A stretch of 64,000 bases of DNA. Origin: Oreocharis arfaki (Eukaryota; Chordata; Aves; Passeriformes; Paramythiidae). The notes below the pieces were generated by a model. The model worked only from the letters and a program-made list of their open reading frames with translations, made no database searches and was not told the DNA's origin. Each line of letters begins with the position of its first letter. Within the stretch, counting starts at the first letter, position 1. Both the position numbers and the translations under genes were made by a program. The stretch is taken from assembly GCA_013398015.1 (NCBI GenBank), contig VZRR01008209.1, forward strand, positions 136,847 through 200,846, read 5' to 3'. Positions 1-10,990 of this stretch are shown in pieces.

Positions 1-589
1 CTTAGACTAAGTTAGTCCCATAATCTTCTTTTGCATTACTCTACTTGGGAAAGACAAAGGATAGGAAAGAAGAAAGTCTCATTTTCTGTGTAAAAGACCA
101 GTGAAAGATGTGCTTTAAAACACAGTGAGAAAATTAAACCTACTTGAGCTTTCCCCTTTTCCCCGCTGTGAGGTCCCCAAAACTTCGCTCAATGAGACAC
201 TTAAAAGGGCTTACAGTTTTTCACGTAATCTGAGTTAGACACGTGGGAGAAATACCAACAAGATATTCTCAAGAGGTCAAAACAACAAAACAAAATTTAC
301 TAGCAATTTTAGAAAATCAGAGAACTTAGGCAAAAGTTTTGCAGCAGCATTTAATCAACATAAAACATTCCACAAAACATTAACTTAGCCCGCTCTATGA
401 TGTCAGTGGTATGGAATTAAACAGTGCTAGAAACTCCACCCCTTTCCTCTTTAACTTTGACATAAGCACATAGTTGTTGGATATGAAAAATAGGACAGGT
501 CTTTTAAATGACATAGGTCAAGATCAGAGGAATCACCATCAATGGATACTTTATGATAGTGATCTGCTATCTGTGTAAGGACCACACGG
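1..589. other. No recognised gene; AT-rich flank of the CR1 relic
   Basis: I see no open frame of note, no repeat boundary and no RNA gene here. The last part, from about 540, may already belong to the CR1 element that is clear from about 590, but the match is too weak to extend the call. Confidence 0.5.
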
Positions 590-1112
590 TAAGGAAGGAT
601 TGATGGGCAAAACCTTCCTCAATTCAAAGAAGCCTTAGGTCTCCACACTCTGGTTCCCATAGGGACTTCAGTTATACTGTTATTATACTTTTGTTTGCTG
701 GGAAAACAAAACAGTGGCACATAAGCAATTCAGGACATCTCCAAAATATATCAAGGGCAACTTCCTTACTCAGTTGTTGAATATGTCAACTGCTCTTCTG
801 GACCTACATATAAAGAAGACTTGTTTCAAGACATGACCATCAATGACAGTCTTGCTTGCAGTGATCATGAGATCACATAGTTTTAAGATCTGAAAGACCA
901 TGAGGAAGATGACCCAAGACTAAAGACCTGGATTTCAGAATGACAGAACTTGTTCAGGGAGTGACTCCTGGGAGTCTGTCATGAAAAAAAAAAAGAGCTG
1001 AGGAATATTGCGAGAATTTCAGAAACATCTTTCTTGAAGGATCAGTCCACCCACTCAGCCAGACAAGGAACAAGCATAACCAGCTTAGTTAGAGCTAGTA
1101 AAAGAATTTTAA

Positions 1113-1205
1113 AACCAAACCAAATAAGCAAACAACAACAAAAAGCAAAACCAAATCAACCAAAAAACCCAACCCAAACCAAAACCCTAAAAACAAAGCA
1201 ACTGC
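1113..1205 (+). repeat. A/C-rich low-complexity tract (AACCA-like), copied at 1421-1556
   Basis: A purely A/C-dominated tract of imperfect 'aaacc' and 'aacca' units interrupts the CR1 relic. The same tract appears again at about 1421-1556 because of the duplication around the single N, and there it continues with further A-rich sequence. It produces long open frames of Lys, Asn, Pro and Gln on the + strand and Phe/Leu-rich frames on the - strand. These are compositional, not genes. Confidence 0.7.
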
Positions 1206-1206
1206 N
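1206..1206. other. Single-N assembly join
   Basis: One undetermined base sits exactly between the two copies of the 306-bp duplication, marking a probable contig join. Confidence 0.95.
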
Positions 1207-2870
1207 ATGAGGAAGAAGACCCCAGAATAAAAACCTGGATTTTAGAATGACAAAACTTGTTCAGGGGGGGGCTCCTGGGGGGCTTTTATGAAAAAAAAAA
1301 AAGAGCTGAGGAATATTGCGAGAATTTCAGAAACATCTTTCTTGAAGGATCAGTCCACCCACTCAGCCAGACAAAGAACAAGCATAACCAGCTTGGTTAG
1401 AGCTAGTAAAAGAATTTTAAAACCAAACCAAATAAGCAAACAACAACAAAAAGCAAAACCAAATCAACCAAAAAACCCAACCCAAACCAAAACCCTAAAA
1501 ACAAAGCAACTGCAAACCCTACCAAAATAAACCGAAACAAAACAAGAAATAAGTATGGAAAGGCTCCAAAAGAGGTATATAGGAACAGTGATTGAGCATT
1601 TACAGGTGACATTAAGAGGCCAAAATCTCAGCTGGAGGTAAAAGAGCTCAAACTTATTTTAGAAATGTAAGAAAGAGATCTCTACCTATGTAAGTGGAAA
1701 GTTATGTACCCATGTAAGTGCAAGGAGTATGAAGGTCCGCTTCTGAGTAGGACTAGCAAGTTACTTACAAATAGCATAAAAAAGTTGATATACTTAATGC
1801 CCTCTTTGCCTCAGTCTTCATTGTTAAGGTCAGTTCCAAATACTCTTTGCCAAGAGCAATGATGAAGCAAAGAGCAAAGAATGATCAAGAGAACATCTGA
1901 ACAAGTTGGACATATACACACCTGTGGGGCCTGACAGGATATGTCAGGGTGCTAAGAGAGTTGTGTGACATCCTTGAAAAATCATCCTCTATCATCTCTG
2001 ATAGGGTTATAGGGTCCGAGGGGAATCCTGAATTATTCTGAAAGGGAAAGAGTACTTCCATCTAGACACAGTTTAAAAAAGAAGATCCAGGAAACTGCAG
2101 GCTAGATAGCATCACATCAGTCACTAAGAAAATTAAGGAATAGGTCCTCATGGAAGAAAATTCCCAGCGCATGAAGGACAAAGCAAACAGTAAAAAGTGA
2201 TGGGAAAGGCAACACAGATTTACCAAAGGTTAATTGTGCTTGACCAGCCCTGTTGTCTTCTGTGATGGTTGGTGGAGGAAAGCAGAGCAGTGGATGTTGT
2301 GTATCTTGATTTTAGCAAAGCATTTGACATGGTCTCCCACAACATTACTGTTGGCCAGTTGGTAAAGATACAGATTTGACAGGAAGACCATTGAATAGAC
2401 AGAAAACAACCTAAATTGCCAGGCTGAAAGGGTGGTATTTAATGTTCCAAACAATCACTTGTTCATGAGTGGAGTTTCTCAGAGATTGTTACTGCATCAG
2501 TTGGTATTCAGTATCTTTATATATGGTCAGGATGATGAGATTGAATGCAACCTTTAAGAGGAACTCTTCCAATACCTAAAAACAATTAGAGAGGAGGTGA
2601 AGAAAGAGACGTAGTGGTAGGTAAGAGGGAAAAGGCACAAGCTAAGTCAGGGAAAATTCTGTCTGAATTTGTGAAAAGAAATTCTTTATTGTGAATTAAA
2701 TTATACATACAATTAGGTCACTCAGAGAACTGGTGAAATCTTTCTTCTAGGAACTATTCCAGAATTGGCTTGACACTGCATGACCTAGTCCATGGCTTTT
2801 TTTTCAAAGGTTGGACCAGATGATTTCCAGATGTCACTTCCAGAAGAGACTTTTATATGATTCTGTGATA

Positions 2871-4742
2871 TCTGCAAGATGTATCTCTTACAACTAAAGA
2901 TGAGAAGAAGGTGAAATAATGTAGCTGATAGAGGTGAGGACTCTTGGTCATAAATCCATTTGAAATTCAGGATATATTTGCTCAGATTTGGTATCACATT
3001 AGCTAACTTTTCATGTAATTCCATCTGTGGTTCAAACATAGGTAAAGTTGATGGGGGTTTTTTATGTTCTTGTAAATCGCTATGGTAACACTACTACATA
3101 AAACAACCTTGTGATGGCAAGAGAAAAAATAATCCCTCTCACTTCAGCTTTCAAAATGTAGGCATCTAATCTAAACCAGCCATCCAGGATCTCATCATAA
3201 TTAGTATGGAGAGACAGATGTCTCTGGAAAAAAAGATCATAGACAACTCTTGCAAGCCAGATACCTATCATTTAGACATGGCTAAAATTAAGTGAGATGA
3301 ATTGCTTTTTAAGTTACATGCTCAAGGAAAAGTAATTATGTCTTGCAAAGTAATACACTCTGATTTTTTTTCTGAAAAGGAATACATTCTAAAAGGGGTG
3401 CACCATGTACAGATTCATGTTCTGACTCCGAGAAAAAAAATGAGTTCAGATATTTAGGCAATGTTTTTTATGGGGTGTCCAACACAGTGTTACTAAGACC
3501 ATTTTGGGGCTGTATAGAATCTGCTAGTAATGGAAAAGGAATCTCATCAGAGATAAAAAGATAGATTAAAGTCTTTGACAAGGGAAATGTGTTGGGACTA
3601 GGAAAAAGAACCCACAACTGTTTTGTGTGAATAGTGTGCTTAGGTTTAATTTGTGCTATTCCAGGCTTTTATGTCCTTTTTTTGTAGGTTTTTTTATACC
3701 TAATACAGCAGAATTTATGTCTGGTTTATAGTATAATAATTTTGATTAGTTCTAAGGGAATATTCAATTTTTGTAATGATCTGTGACTTGCTTAAAAATA
3801 GAATAAACATTTTAACACAGAATAGTCCTTGCCCTGAGTACTACTTGATTTATTCCTTGCCAGCAGTTCTGCACCTAAGGTCTTATTTAAAATATGTTGT
3901 CCACTCTTTCTGCCTTAACTCTTTCAGTTTATTTCAAGGGGAACCAGAATTGTTTGCCTTGGGCTTTCCTCATGATTGTGGTCCTTTTCTTTTCAGATCA
4001 GTTCCTGAGACAAGATATATAACCACTGCAAATCTTTAGAAACAATACTTTATTGGCTCCAGAAATACCTGCTTTCTTTTCAGGAACGAGTATAAGGCAG
4101 AACTCATAGAATCTGTGGCTGCACAGATTAGTTGGACTTAAAAGAGCGTTATTACTTCTCCTGATTTTTAGAAGGGGGTTTGGAACATGGACAAACTGAC
4201 AAAATGAGATCTCTGTGTACTGGGCAATTTCATAAATCATTTGCATCTCAGTTACCTAAATGGTAATTCTAAGAATTATTTTTAAATTATACCTAGTTTA
4301 TGGATTCTGACCTCTTGAAAACATAATTCTGTTATTTGTGATCCACATGCGAAACAATACCTAAAATTATGCTCATTCTGTAATTCTCTTAGATGCATGG
4401 ATATTCTCATCCTTACTTTTTCAGACAAATCATATTAAGCAAAAGAAATGATAACTGTAAATATGAGAGAAAAAAAGAATAGTACATTTAGACTGTTCAG
4501 CTTCTTAGCCTTTCTTCGCTCACTTTTTAGCCAAACTGGAGATTGTATTATGATCTGTTTTTATATGCACAATGATCTGTTGTAATAACTGAGACCCATA
4601 CTTCTATTGGCATCTGAGCTGAGCAAATTAGTTGTGAGTAAACATATTCTTAATTAATTTGTCCTTATAACAAATCTTATTAAGAAGTACAAAAAGGAGG
4701 CAGAACGTAGTAATAATAACAAGAGCAAAACTTTTCAATTAT
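2871..4742. other. No recognised gene or repeat
   Basis: AT-rich sequence with short open frames only, for example 87 codons at 3776-4039 on + and 84 codons ending at 2785 on -, the latter running into the CR1 tail. None has recognisable motifs. I see no clear repeat family here. Confidence 0.5.
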
Positions 4743-5485
4743 TGTGGTGTGGCACGTTGGCTTCACTGGCCTCCAGGTGCCCACTAAGCCACTCTATCAT
4801 TGCCACTTCTCAAGAGGGGAGGGGGAGAAAAATGATGAAAAGCTTGTTCATCAAGATAAGGACAAAGAACTCATACCAGTTACTGTCACAAGAAAATATG
4901 ACTCATCTTAGGGAAATTAATTTATTTCCAGTTAATCCAAATAGGATAATGAAGAAATAAACCCAAATATTACACACATCTTTCTCCCACCCCTTCCTTC
5001 TCCCCATGCTCAACTTCCCTTCTGATTTCTCTACCTCCTCCCTAGTGGCACAGGTAGATGAGGAATGGGGGATTGCGGTCAGGTCTTAACATGTTATCTC
5101 TGCTACTTATTTCTCCTCACAATCTCCTGATAAATTGTGGGGTCTCAGCCGTGGGATACAGTCATTCATGAACTTCTCCAATGTCAGTCCCTGTCACAGG
5201 CTGTAGCTCCTCATGAACTACTTCAGCTTGATCTCTTCTCCATAGTGCCACAGGTCCTCCCAGGAGTCTGCTCCTTTGCAGGCTCTTCAGAAGATCGGAT
5301 GTTCCTTTGGGAACATCCCTCTACTCCAGTATGAGATTCTCCCTGGGCTTCAGATGGCTATTGGCTCCACCATGGACCTCCATGGGCTGCAGAGGGACAA
5401 CCTCCATCAGTTTCCAGTGTCTTCTCATGGAAGTGACCTGCGCAGCACCCCCTACTATCAAACTTCGCTTCCTAAACCAAATACA
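4743..5485 (-). mobile_element. Degraded bird ERV (ERVL-like) LTR, internally deleted
   Basis: On the + strand the block opens with 'tgtggtgtggcacgttggc' followed by 'gccactctatca'. This is the reverse complement of the 3' end of a common bird LTR whose sense strand ends in 'gtcaacccaccaca'. The stretch 'gataaggacaaag..ttaccagttactgtcac' near 4854-4890 fits the same LTR read backwards. So do the 'ggctgcag..gacaacct' block near 5384-5402 and the terminal block around 5445-5485. The sense strand is therefore -. Compared with the family as I remember it, the middle is shortened. I find no convincing target duplication (left 'attat', right 'tatgg'), so the ends are approximate. Open frames inside it, such as 81 codons at 5276-5521, are not genes. 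Confidence 0.6.
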
Positions 5486-8009
5486 TATGGACACTGCATA
5501 AGGACCGTGAGGAGTCTTTAGACTGTAAGAAAGTCTGTAGACTAAAGCTGACATGTCAGATATAAATCTGTGTACTACCTATTCAGCCAATGTCATATCT
5601 GCTTTGGTTTTGCTGCAATAAAAAATAAATCAAAGTGGTTTTACAAAGCAGCACTTCTCAGTTAAGAATCTCCATTATTAAGTCAATTTGCAAGGAACAA
5701 GATGTATGGACTCCATGTCTCTCAGTCCTGTATCATCTCCTTTCTTTACTATCACATCATCTTCACAGAAAATGACTCCCACTTACAGTGATCAATGGTT
5801 GACAGAGGAAAAGGCTATTCTATAAAAGGTATGGGTATTCCAGTAGAATAGCTTACTACTTTTTTTTTTCCCCTATATTTTTTACATGTATTATGTTCAA
5901 TACATTTCTGAACATTTCATGGGTTTTTTTATTATGAAGTCAAAGTAACATTCATTATAAAAAACAGAACCAGAAAGCAGAAAGCATTCTTGTGGTTTGC
6001 ATACATTAAAGAATAAACTCAGAAGCACAGATGTGGACTCTTACTAGCAACAGATCAGAGTATTTTTATGGACAAATCTAAATCTAATGCTCAGACTAAA
6101 TATGATTATGTTTGTTTTCTCTGTTGGTTGCATCTGGTACTTGCAATGATTTTATTCTCAAGTGTTGATTTACATCAACAAAATAATTCATAATTGTTGT
6201 TGTAAGTTATTTGATAATATATATCATTGTGTTTGGAGTTTGACACAGCCACACAGTCCTGGATGAAACTAAATATCTTGCATCTGTGATCCCAATTTAT
6301 GCAAATTGTTATAGGCTGCTAAAATTAGCTGTTTCTAGGCCACTTTATGTGACTACATGGGTTGCCTTTTTCATGTGTGTGTGTGTTTGCAGAAGTGAAT
6401 GACAATGCATCTTTGCTTTTCCTTTCTGACGCGCACTAGAAAGTACAGGCATACTGTGTTCTCTCAAATGTAGCACTGACATGTACAATTGGATACCTGT
6501 TCTTTTTAGTTCTCTTGTTCTAGCTGCTAACAACTGAGTGTTTATATGATAAAAAAGCTATTAAAATATATATTTATATATTGGTCTGTTTATACCGTGT
6601 TTTATATTAAAACTCTGTAAATGCATGTTCTAATGATTTCTTGAAGTTGGTAGTATAGCCATAAGAAAAAACTACTTTTGGAGAAAATAATCTCCTCTGC
6701 TTTGGAAGTACATATTTATGCCTTTAAACTGTTTCTTTTATTAGTAATTTTTTATCATCTTAGTATATTTAGCTTAGGAGGAATTCTGTTTTGTTGCAGA
6801 GAGGAATATGACCTCTTCCTCTCTCTCTTTCATCATATCCAGTATTTCTAGGTCTGGGTATTTTTCCTTTCTCCATAAGAAGTTCCCAAGAAGAATATTT
6901 ATAAAATTACTTTGAAAACCAGCAAAATAATAATTTCTAGATTTCAATATTTTGTCTGTCTTACTTGAGTGGCAAACATGATCTAAAGTGTGCTATTCTC
7001 TTTATTAAACTCCTATGTGTTTTGTTTCCTGCTGCTGCTTATATTGATAAAGATTTAAAATTCCCTTTCTTATTGATCAAGCCTTCAATGAATGAGTTTG
7101 TTGCAAAGTTCAGAATTCATTAAACTAAAATAATTCAAAGGCCTTTCTCACGATGTTTAGACCCCAAAATAATTTGTTTTGCTACTAAAACCATTGCAGA
7201 ATGCATTGTGGAAGACTGCAACTACACAAGACAGAGTACAACACAACTGCATTTTTTAGTGTTGATGTCACAGTTGTGTAAAGAAGAGAATATATTTATA
7301 TAGAAAAGAAAGAACTATGGAAAGCAAAATATATTAAATGTGTCACCAAGCATTAGGCACCTAGATGATTACAGGATAGATTTAGATTTTATGAATGAGA
7401 AGTAATAGCATTCTCCCTGACTTACGAGTGGTAGGATGCTACCCAGTGTTTGGGAACAGCCAAGCTCTTCTGTAACACAGGAGGATAGAAACAATGTTGT
7501 GTTGTCTTCAGGCTTAGAAAGATAAGGAAGATGCCATGTACAGTGAGACAAATGAAAAAATGTTTTTGCAATTTAGAGAAGTAAAAGACATTTTAGGGGA
7601 AAGAATATGTATTCATTTTTGTTGACAATTTACTGACCTTGCTTCTTTGGCAATCTGTTTTTAAATTCTTCTGTGTTGGCTCATAGTTTCAATTCCTTCT
7701 CCTATGTTATTAAACCTTCTGTCAGGTATTTATTCTGAATGTGCATACTACAGCTATGAGCTAGGCTGATTTCCCTTTGTATTTTTGTGATGCCTTTTGA
7801 GACACTGAGGCAAAAATGATGATGAATATGAGAATGACAAGGATAATGTTAGTACCCAGGAAAGGTAATAAATGTTCTTTTTTCCTCTCTTATCGTCTTT
7901 TCATTCTGAAATTCAGTAGAAACTATGTGGTTTAATATTCTTTTAAACAATACCCTTGCAATCTAAATTTCCTTTGATGGGAAGTTAAATACAAATCTAG
8001 TCAGTATAG
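5486..8009. other. No recognised gene; AT-rich
   Basis: Nothing supports a gene. Short GT repeats occur at 6375-6388. Open frames are at most about 62 codons. The sequence is ordinary AT-rich bird DNA with T and A runs, for example a pyrimidine run ending in 'ccccta' near 5860-5875. Confidence 0.5.
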
Positions 8010-8465
8010 GGGGTGTAGCAAGATGATGGCAGCAGGGCCTGAGGCTGCCCCAGTCTGGATATAGATGGTTCAAGTCAACTCACCCACCACAGGGTGTGGC
8101 TGAGCCCACAGATGAGGGGGTAGTGGCTTCAGGAAAACACAATTAGAAAATGGGCAAAAAAATTCAGATAGTGGAGGGATGATAGACTCGAAAAGAATGA
8201 GGAGAAAAAAGAGGCAACACCAAGGCGAAAGAAGAAATCTGGGAGGTAGTGATCCAGGAGCCAGAGTAGAGATTCCCCTCAAGCACGTGGGAAGACCTCA
8301 AGTCAAATGTTGTTTGCCCATGACAGTAGCTGGCAAGGGATCTCTCTGTCTTTATGTGAACTCATGAGCTTTTCCATTCCATTTTCTTCCCTGCCCTGGT
8401 GAGGATGGAGAGTGAGAGAGTGGCTGAGAGGGAGTTCGGCAGCCAGACAGCATCCTCCCATCACA
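8010..8465 (+). mobile_element. Bird ERV (ERVL-like) remnant ending in an LTR 3' end, sense strand
   Basis: The right half (about 8290-8465) is the sense-strand counterpart of the LTR at 4743-5485. Reading 'tgcccatgacagtagctgg', then 'ctgtctttatgtgaactca', then a 'gagtgagagagtggctgag' purine block, it ends near 'cccatcaca' at 8465, close to the expected 'cccaccaca' terminus. The left half (about 8010-8290) is purine-rich and probably belongs to the same element upstream of this part, but I assign it less firmly. Several deletions separate recognisable blocks. No coding capacity remains. Confidence 0.5.
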
Positions 8466-8739
8466 CGCACACACTAGATGTAACATAAAAGATGTAGGTA
8501 AAGCAGAATATAGAATATGGAACATAAATACTTAATATCTGTATTTCCAGAATTACATTGATTTCAAATTCAGGGGAAAAAGTCCATAATGGCAGCTCTG
8601 GGACAAAAGAAAAGGAAGCTTTGACATAAGGCAGCAGATTTTGATAATAAAAGAAAAAAATATGTTCTTGAGATTGTGATTGAAATAATTCGGAAAAGAG
8701 TGAAATTGCCTGCAGAGACAAATTTTGTCAGGGCCTCAA

Positions 8740-9020
8740 GAGTAGTGCTGGGACACAGTGTCCCTGTTCAGTGCCTCCCCGACACTGCCCACCCCCCAAA
8801 GCCCACATCGGGGTGTCAGCTGATGCTGATGGGCCCAGTGAAGCTGCAGCAGGGCTGGCCTCCAGCCCCCACAGCCCTGCCCTTCTCAGCCCTGCTGAGC
8901 TGGGCTCACACTTTAGCTCAAGTTGAGCCTGTCCTCAGACTTTGCCCAGGGATGTGCCTGATGCCCAGTGCTGAGGCTTCCTCAGTGTCACCCCCACTGT
9001 CTTGTTCCTACCTGGAGTGA
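8740..9020. other. GC-rich islet between two ERV relics
   Basis: This stretch of about 280 bases is clearly richer in G and C than its surroundings. It contains repeated 'agccctgc', 'cagccc' and 'cctcag' words, but few CpG dinucleotides. It holds most of a 114-codon + frame (8676-9020) with no recognisable motif and a high Pro/Leu/Ser content typical of noncoding GC-rich DNA. It sits between the LTR remnants at 8010-8465 and 9021-9427 and may be an unrecognised part of one of them. Confidence 0.4.
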
Positions 9021-9427
9021 CTCGTCCCCACCTTCCCCAGCAAGTAGGCAAGATTTTGGGAGGGAGAACTAGAACCGATATACAAGGCCAAAGAGATATT
9101 CCACATCACACGACATTGAGCTCAAGTATAAGCACTCATGGAAAGGAGGAAGAGGGTGGTATTTTCATGGTTATGCTGTTTGTCTTACCAAGTAGTTTTA
9201 CCCATGCTAAGGTCCTGCTTTCCTGAAATAGGCTGAGCATATGCCTGCTGATGTTAAGCAGTGAATGAATTCCTTATTTTTCTTTGTTTCCATATATGTC
9301 TTTGCTTAACCTGCTGAACTGTCTTTATCTCACTTTTGTTCTTCTGGTTCTCTTCTTCATCCCACGGGAATGGCATAAGCAATGACAGGATGGAAGCTTA
9401 GGTACCACTTGGGGTCAACCCACCACA
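9021..9427 (+). mobile_element. Degraded bird ERV LTR, sense strand, related to the LTR at 60010-60579
   Basis: The order of blocks matches the reverse complement of the LTR at 60010-60579. A 'ggccaaagagatattccac' block comes first, then a TATA-like 'aagtataagc' near 9125, then 'tgtttgtcttaccaagta' near 9178. Next come 'ggctgagcatatgcctgctg' near 9230, 'gcagtgaatgaattcctta' near 9259, 'ctttatctcactttt' near 9322 and 'catcccac' near 9359. The element ends in 'ggggtcaacccaccaca' at 9427, a terminus known from bird LTRs. The start is uncertain because the U3 side merges into the GC-rich islet. It is old, with many small indels. Confidence 0.6.
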
Positions 9428-10654
9428 AGCACATAATTGTCCTGGTTACAGAAAACAATTTAGTATTGTGCTACATTGAGTATAAAGCTATAAAGTCTGC
9501 ACAAGTAATATATGAGTATAGAGAGATTTGTGGAGAAATAATTAGATGGTACCACTAGCAAGAAATTAGGTCTCTTAGTGTGAAGTGATATATTTGTACT
9601 AGATTTTATAAGAAAATACTTTTATGGACTTGTACATATTGGCAGAGCCTTGAGATCTTTTCCTAATGGTTCACACTCTTGTTTTACTTATAAAGTGGAC
9701 AATGCATATTTTCAAGACAGTTTGCTTCATGGGTTTTTTTTATACGTTAGCTTATGATCTACATGAAGGATTTCGTTTTTCTAAGGGACAAATTAGGATG
9801 CATTTTGCCTTCTCCTCTTAGTGCAAGGAGCACACCACTATTTGTTTACATGCCTTTGTAAATTGATACACCCACCCCTGAAGGCAGGGTAACTGAGGTT
9901 GTTTTTAACAGAGACCCTCGGGTCAGATTAGAGTGAAATAACACTGAATATACCTATCTATGAAAGAAAGAAAGAGAAAGATAAGATAAGCATAGATAGT
10001 GCAGAGGAAAAATACAGGGTGACAGGACCAAGAATGCTCACCGACTCAAACAGGTTTGACTTCTGAGAGCTGACATTCTGTTTCCTTGACTTAAAACAGG
10101 TCTCTCTTCTGCTACATTACTTAACTTAGTCTGACTACTCACTGTGTCCTTATAGTGCAGTTACTCTGACCTTAATCAGGCCAAATTGATCATCACTGAA
10201 AGGATGCTTACTTAGGAAAAGTGAGTATGTTGAAAAGCTAAAACCTTTATGAATATATATATTTTTATATGTATACCTATATAGAAAGAGAGATACACTT
10301 TAAATGAATAATATTTTCTGTGGTATTGCAGATGATAAAGTGATAAAAGAAAGTTAAAAATTTTAAACCTGGACTAACAAAAAAGGAAAGTTGGCATTGA
10401 TTTATTCACAGACAGTATGTTCACATGGGTTTCTTATCTTTCTAAATATAGCCTTAAAAATTTTCCAGGTTCTATATATTTCTGCCTACTGTGAATCTCG
10501 GGAGCATGTTGACCTCATTTTTCTGGATTCAGTTTGCACACATCCTCCCTTCATAGCAAGATCTGTATGCGGACCACAAGCTATACTCTTCACATAAATC
10601 TTCATGTAAAAAGAATGATGTGTGGAGATGAAAAAGAGTGTGCTAATTAGGAAT
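9428..10654. other. No recognised gene
   Basis: AT-rich sequence with short purine runs ('gaaagaaagaaagagaaag' near 9962) and a TA-rich tract near 10250-10285. No open frame longer than about 68 codons and no recognised repeat. Confidence 0.5.
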
Positions 10655-10990
10655 TAGAATAGAATCATAGAAACAGAACATGCTGAGTTGGAACTTACCC
10701 ATCAGAATCATTGAGTCCAACTCCTGGCCCTGCACAGGACACCCCAAGAGTCACACCATGTGTGCCTGAAACTGTGGTCCAAATGCTTCTTGAACTCAGA
10801 CAGGCTTGGTGCTGTGACCACATCCCTGGGGAGTCTGTTCCAGTGCCCAACGACCCTCTGGGTGAAAACCCTTTTCATGATCTCCAGCCTAAACCTCTCC
10901 CATCTCAGCTTCAAGCTGTTTCCTCCAGTCTTGTCACTGGTCACAGGAATGAAGAGGTTGGTAGCTGCTCCTCTGTTGAAGAATCAAAGA
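10655..10990 (-). mobile_element. CR1 3' end, antisense to the window
   Basis: On + the block starts with 'gaatagaatcatagaa', the reverse complement of the CR1 terminal ATTCTATG-type units. It continues through the antisense 3' block with 'gagtccaactcctggc' and into the antisense end of ORF2. On the - strand the 237-base frame described separately is part of it. The copy is strongly 5'-truncated, as most CR1 copies are, which is normal for target-primed reverse transcription. The 5' limit near 10990 is approximate. Confidence 0.85.
10708..10944 (-). pseudogene. C-terminal remnant of CR1 ORF2
   Basis: The - strand frame reads a conserved CR1 ORF2 C-terminal segment. Visible landmarks are RFRLEIMKRVFTQRVVGHWN followed by RLPRDVVTAPSLSEFKKHLD, the tail that follows the reverse transcriptase in CR1 and many related LINEs. 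About 78 codons are still open, unusual for such a short relic, but there is no reverse-transcriptase core upstream. It is a dead fragment and its start methionine has no biological meaning. Confidence 0.8.

Larger units (their letters stand above)
900..1513 (+). repeat. Head-to-tail duplication (about 306 bp x2) split by a single N
   Basis: Positions 900-1205 and 1207-1513 carry the same sequence in the same orientation with one N (1206) between them. The last 220 or so bases are almost identical. The first 85 bases of the second copy differ more, with extra G runs near 1266-1280, as expected of poor base quality at a contig end. Both copies end at the same 'aaagcaactgc' boundary. The arrangement is what results when two overlapping contigs are joined by a placeholder N without merging the overlap. 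It lies inside the CR1 relic, whose sequence is continuous if one copy is removed. A genuine tandem duplication is possible but less likely. Confidence 0.8.
590..2580 (+). pseudogene. CR1 ORF2 (endonuclease/reverse transcriptase) remnant
   Basis: In living CR1 copies ORF2 encodes an apurinic-type endonuclease and a reverse transcriptase that prime cDNA at nicked genomic DNA. Here the frame is broken throughout. The clearest coding trace is at 2293-2340, which reads DVVYLDFSKAFDMVSH. This is reverse-transcriptase motif A with its catalytic aspartate in the FSKAFD context shared by CR1 and other LINEs. About 140-220 bases further on, 'gttactgcatcag' and the following 'gatgagattgaatgc' fit the next CR1 block. 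The motif C (YADD-type) block that should follow is deleted before the 3' untranslated part. No functional product is possible. Confidence 0.8.
590..2870 (+). mobile_element. CR1 non-LTR retrotransposon relic, long and 5'-truncated
   Basis: A decayed copy of the bird LINE family CR1 in + orientation. In order I recognise the end of the endonuclease part of ORF2 (about 590-900), including a codon run for S-D-H-E in 'agtgatcatgag' near 861. The linker before the reverse transcriptase covers roughly 900-1800, and the finger/palm part of the reverse transcriptase lies at about 1800-2560. The 3' untranslated part runs from about 2600 and ends with the CR1 signature 'aggttggaccagatgattt' near 2800 and 'gattctgtgat' near 2860. 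Typical CR1 is about 4.5 kb, so the 5' half is missing. Many stops and indels make it inactive. It also carries an A/C-rich insertion and a duplication broken by one N. The start is approximate. Confidence 0.85.

Noticed and set aside
1288..1612. Lys/Pro/Gln-rich + frame and Phe/Leu-rich - frame
   Set aside because: Compositional effect of the A/C-rich tract inside the CR1 relic.
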